Source: an uncultured Ktedonobacteraceae bacterium
Lineage (GTDB): Bacteria > Chloroflexota > Ktedonobacteria > Ktedonobacterales > Ktedonobacteraceae
DNA length: 5,589 bases
NCBI GenBank assembly: GCA_955652655.1
Contig: CATPCK010000797.1
Location: 1 to 5,589, forward strand
Reading direction: 5' to 3'
The position numbers and the translations under genes were made by a program. Every line of letters starts with the position of its first letter. The stretch's first letter is position 1. The notes beneath the pieces were generated by a model. That model was not told the DNA's origin. It saw nothing but the letters and a program-made list of their open reading frames with translations, and did not search any database. Below are positions 4,991 to 5,589 of the stretch, piece by piece.

Positions 4991-5491
4991 ATGGCAACCA
5001 GCACAAACTCATCTTCCACCACCACAACTATCCCGCGGGTAGACACCCACCTGGCCAAATTTTCACAGGCCAGCGTCGTCGTACTTACCGCCCTGGCCTT
5101 TCTCTTGAATCAACCCATCATCGTCGCCATTACCGCAGTCATCATGGCGCTGAGCGCATTAGCTCCTGCTATAAGCCCGTTCCGGCTGCTCTATAACGGG
5201 GTTATAATTCCACTGCACATAGTGAAGCCGCGCATTGTCGAGGACGATCCTGCTCCGCACCGCTTCGCGCAGGGCGTCGGCGCAACATTTCTCATTGCCG
5301 CAACGCTCGTTCTCTACCTCACGAAAGCTACGCCCATCGGTTGGGCGCTCGACCTGATCGTTTTCGTACTGGCGGGTATCAACCTGACCGTTGGCTTCTG
5401 CGCGGGCTGCTTTGTCTACTATCACCTGGGACGACTGGGCCTGCTGCCCCGTGTGCGCTACGAGGGTGGCTTCCACTGGCGTGGCGTATAA
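4991..5491 (+). CDS. DUF4395 family membrane protein with CxxC motif
   Basis: The 166-residue protein matches the DUF4395 family (PF14340), whose molecular function is not established. Seen: a Ser/Thr-rich tail (1-14), then VDTHLAKFSQA (17-27), the family's opening 'VD....F' block. Hydrophobic segments follow at about 28-40, 43-60, 95-112 and 117-140. The central loop KPRIVEDDPAPHRFAQ (79-94) carries the conserved KPR and HRFAQ blocks. The fourth helix ends in GFCAGCFVYYHLGRLG, with C137-x-x-C140 at the membrane face, a typical site for thiol redox chemistry or metal binding. I recall DUF4395 genes lying next to thioredoxin-like genes in actinobacteria, but none is adjacent here. The ATG at 4991 is chosen over the ATG at 4982 because the SD AAGGAG ends at 4981, leaving a normal 9-base gap to 4991 and none to 4982. 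Confidence 0.88.
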   Translation: MATSTNSSSTTTTIPRVDTHLAKFSQASVVVLTALAFLLNQPIIVAITAVIMALSALAPAISPFRLLYNGVIIPLHIVKPRIVEDDPAPHRFAQGVGATFLIAATLVLYLTKATPIGWALDLIVFVLAGINLTVGFCAGCFVYYHLGRLGLLPRVRYEGGFHWRGV

Positions 5492-5503
5492 AGGTCGCAG
5501 GTC

Positions 5504-5559
5504 GTACGAAAACAACAACAGGGTGGAAGCAAACTTCCACCCTGTTGTTGTTTTCGTAC
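5504..5559. terminator. Bidirectional intrinsic terminator, perfect 26-bp stem
   Basis: Bases 5504-5529 are fully complementary to 5534-5559 around the loop CAAA. The core GGGTGGAAG/CTTCCACCC is followed by a T-rich right arm (TGTTGTTGTTTT) and mirrored by an A-rich left arm, so each strand presents a GC stem plus U-rich tract. It starts 12 bases after the DUF4395 stop and ends 6 bases before the stop of a convergent frame, which fits a shared terminator. Confidence 0.85.
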
Positions 5560-5565
5560 ATACTC

Positions 5566-5589
5566 CTACTTCAAGAAATCCAGTGCAGC
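5566..5589 (-). CDS. C-terminal end of a convergent minus-strand gene, cut by window edge
   Basis: Read on the minus strand, the last bases give AALDFLK followed by TAG (5566-5568). Only seven residues are visible, so no family can be named; '-LDFLK' endings are common, for example in alpha/beta hydrolases. The call rests on this plausible C-terminus and on the symmetric terminator placed between it and the DUF4395 gene. Confidence 0.4.
   Translation of the reverse strand, partial: AALDFLK

Noticed and set aside
1..5589. tRNA, rRNA, CRISPR array, insertion sequence or phage genes
   Set aside because: No cloverleaf, regularly spaced direct repeats, transposase motifs or terminal-repeat pairs flanking a gene were seen on either strand.

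Overview
The window is bacterial, gene-dense, and reads almost entirely on the plus strand. By eye the GC content is moderate (low-to-mid 50s percent), rising in the FAD oxidoreductase gene. The mix of a RibD/DHFR-like reductase, a PPOX-fold flavoprotein, an Mre11-type SbcD, a DadA/ThiO-like FAD oxidoreductase and a DUF4395 membrane protein, with long structured intergenic spaces, fits a soil Chloroflexota genome such as Ktedonobacteria. That placement is inference from gene style; no marker gene here proves it. There is no rRNA, tRNA, CRISPR array, transposase or phage gene.

Layout. (1) 3-515: 3' part of a dihydrofolate-reductase/RibD C-terminal family gene cut by the window edge. (2) 516-814: a non-coding spacer with two competing hairpins and an inverted repeat covering the next gene's Shine-Dalgarno (SD). 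(3) 815-1282: a 155-residue pyridoxamine-phosphate-oxidase-fold protein. (4) 1283-1643: a spacer without an intact gene. Its minus strand holds what looks like the decayed C-terminal end of a protein-coding gene (one in-frame stop, one frameshift). A sigma70-type promoter for the next pair may lie on top of it. (5) 1644-2051 and 2068-3399: a four-helix membrane protein of unknown function and a complete SbcD/Mre11 nuclease, 16 bases apart and probably one operon. No SbcC/Rad50 gene is adjacent. (6) 3400-3655: a GC-rich spacer full of inverted repeats, possibly a REP-like repeat plus a structured leader. (7) 3656-4855: an FAD-dependent oxidoreductase. (8) 4852-4990: a near-consensus promoter whose -35 overlaps the previous stop codon. 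An elaborate leader follows, with an AT-rich dyad and two mutually exclusive hairpins, one of which buries the SD. (9) 4991-5491: a DUF4395 membrane protein with a CxxC motif. (10) 5504-5559: a perfect 26-bp stem, probably a bidirectional terminator, since eight codons of a convergent minus-strand gene end at 5566.

The genes do not form one obvious pathway. Several handle redox or flavin chemistry (PPOX fold, FAD oxidoreductase, CxxC membrane protein), and the SbcD pair belongs to DNA repair. The most distinctive signals are non-coding: the possible translational switch ahead of the DUF4395 gene, the SD-masking repeat ahead of the PPOX gene, and the decayed minus-strand gene at 1385-1664.
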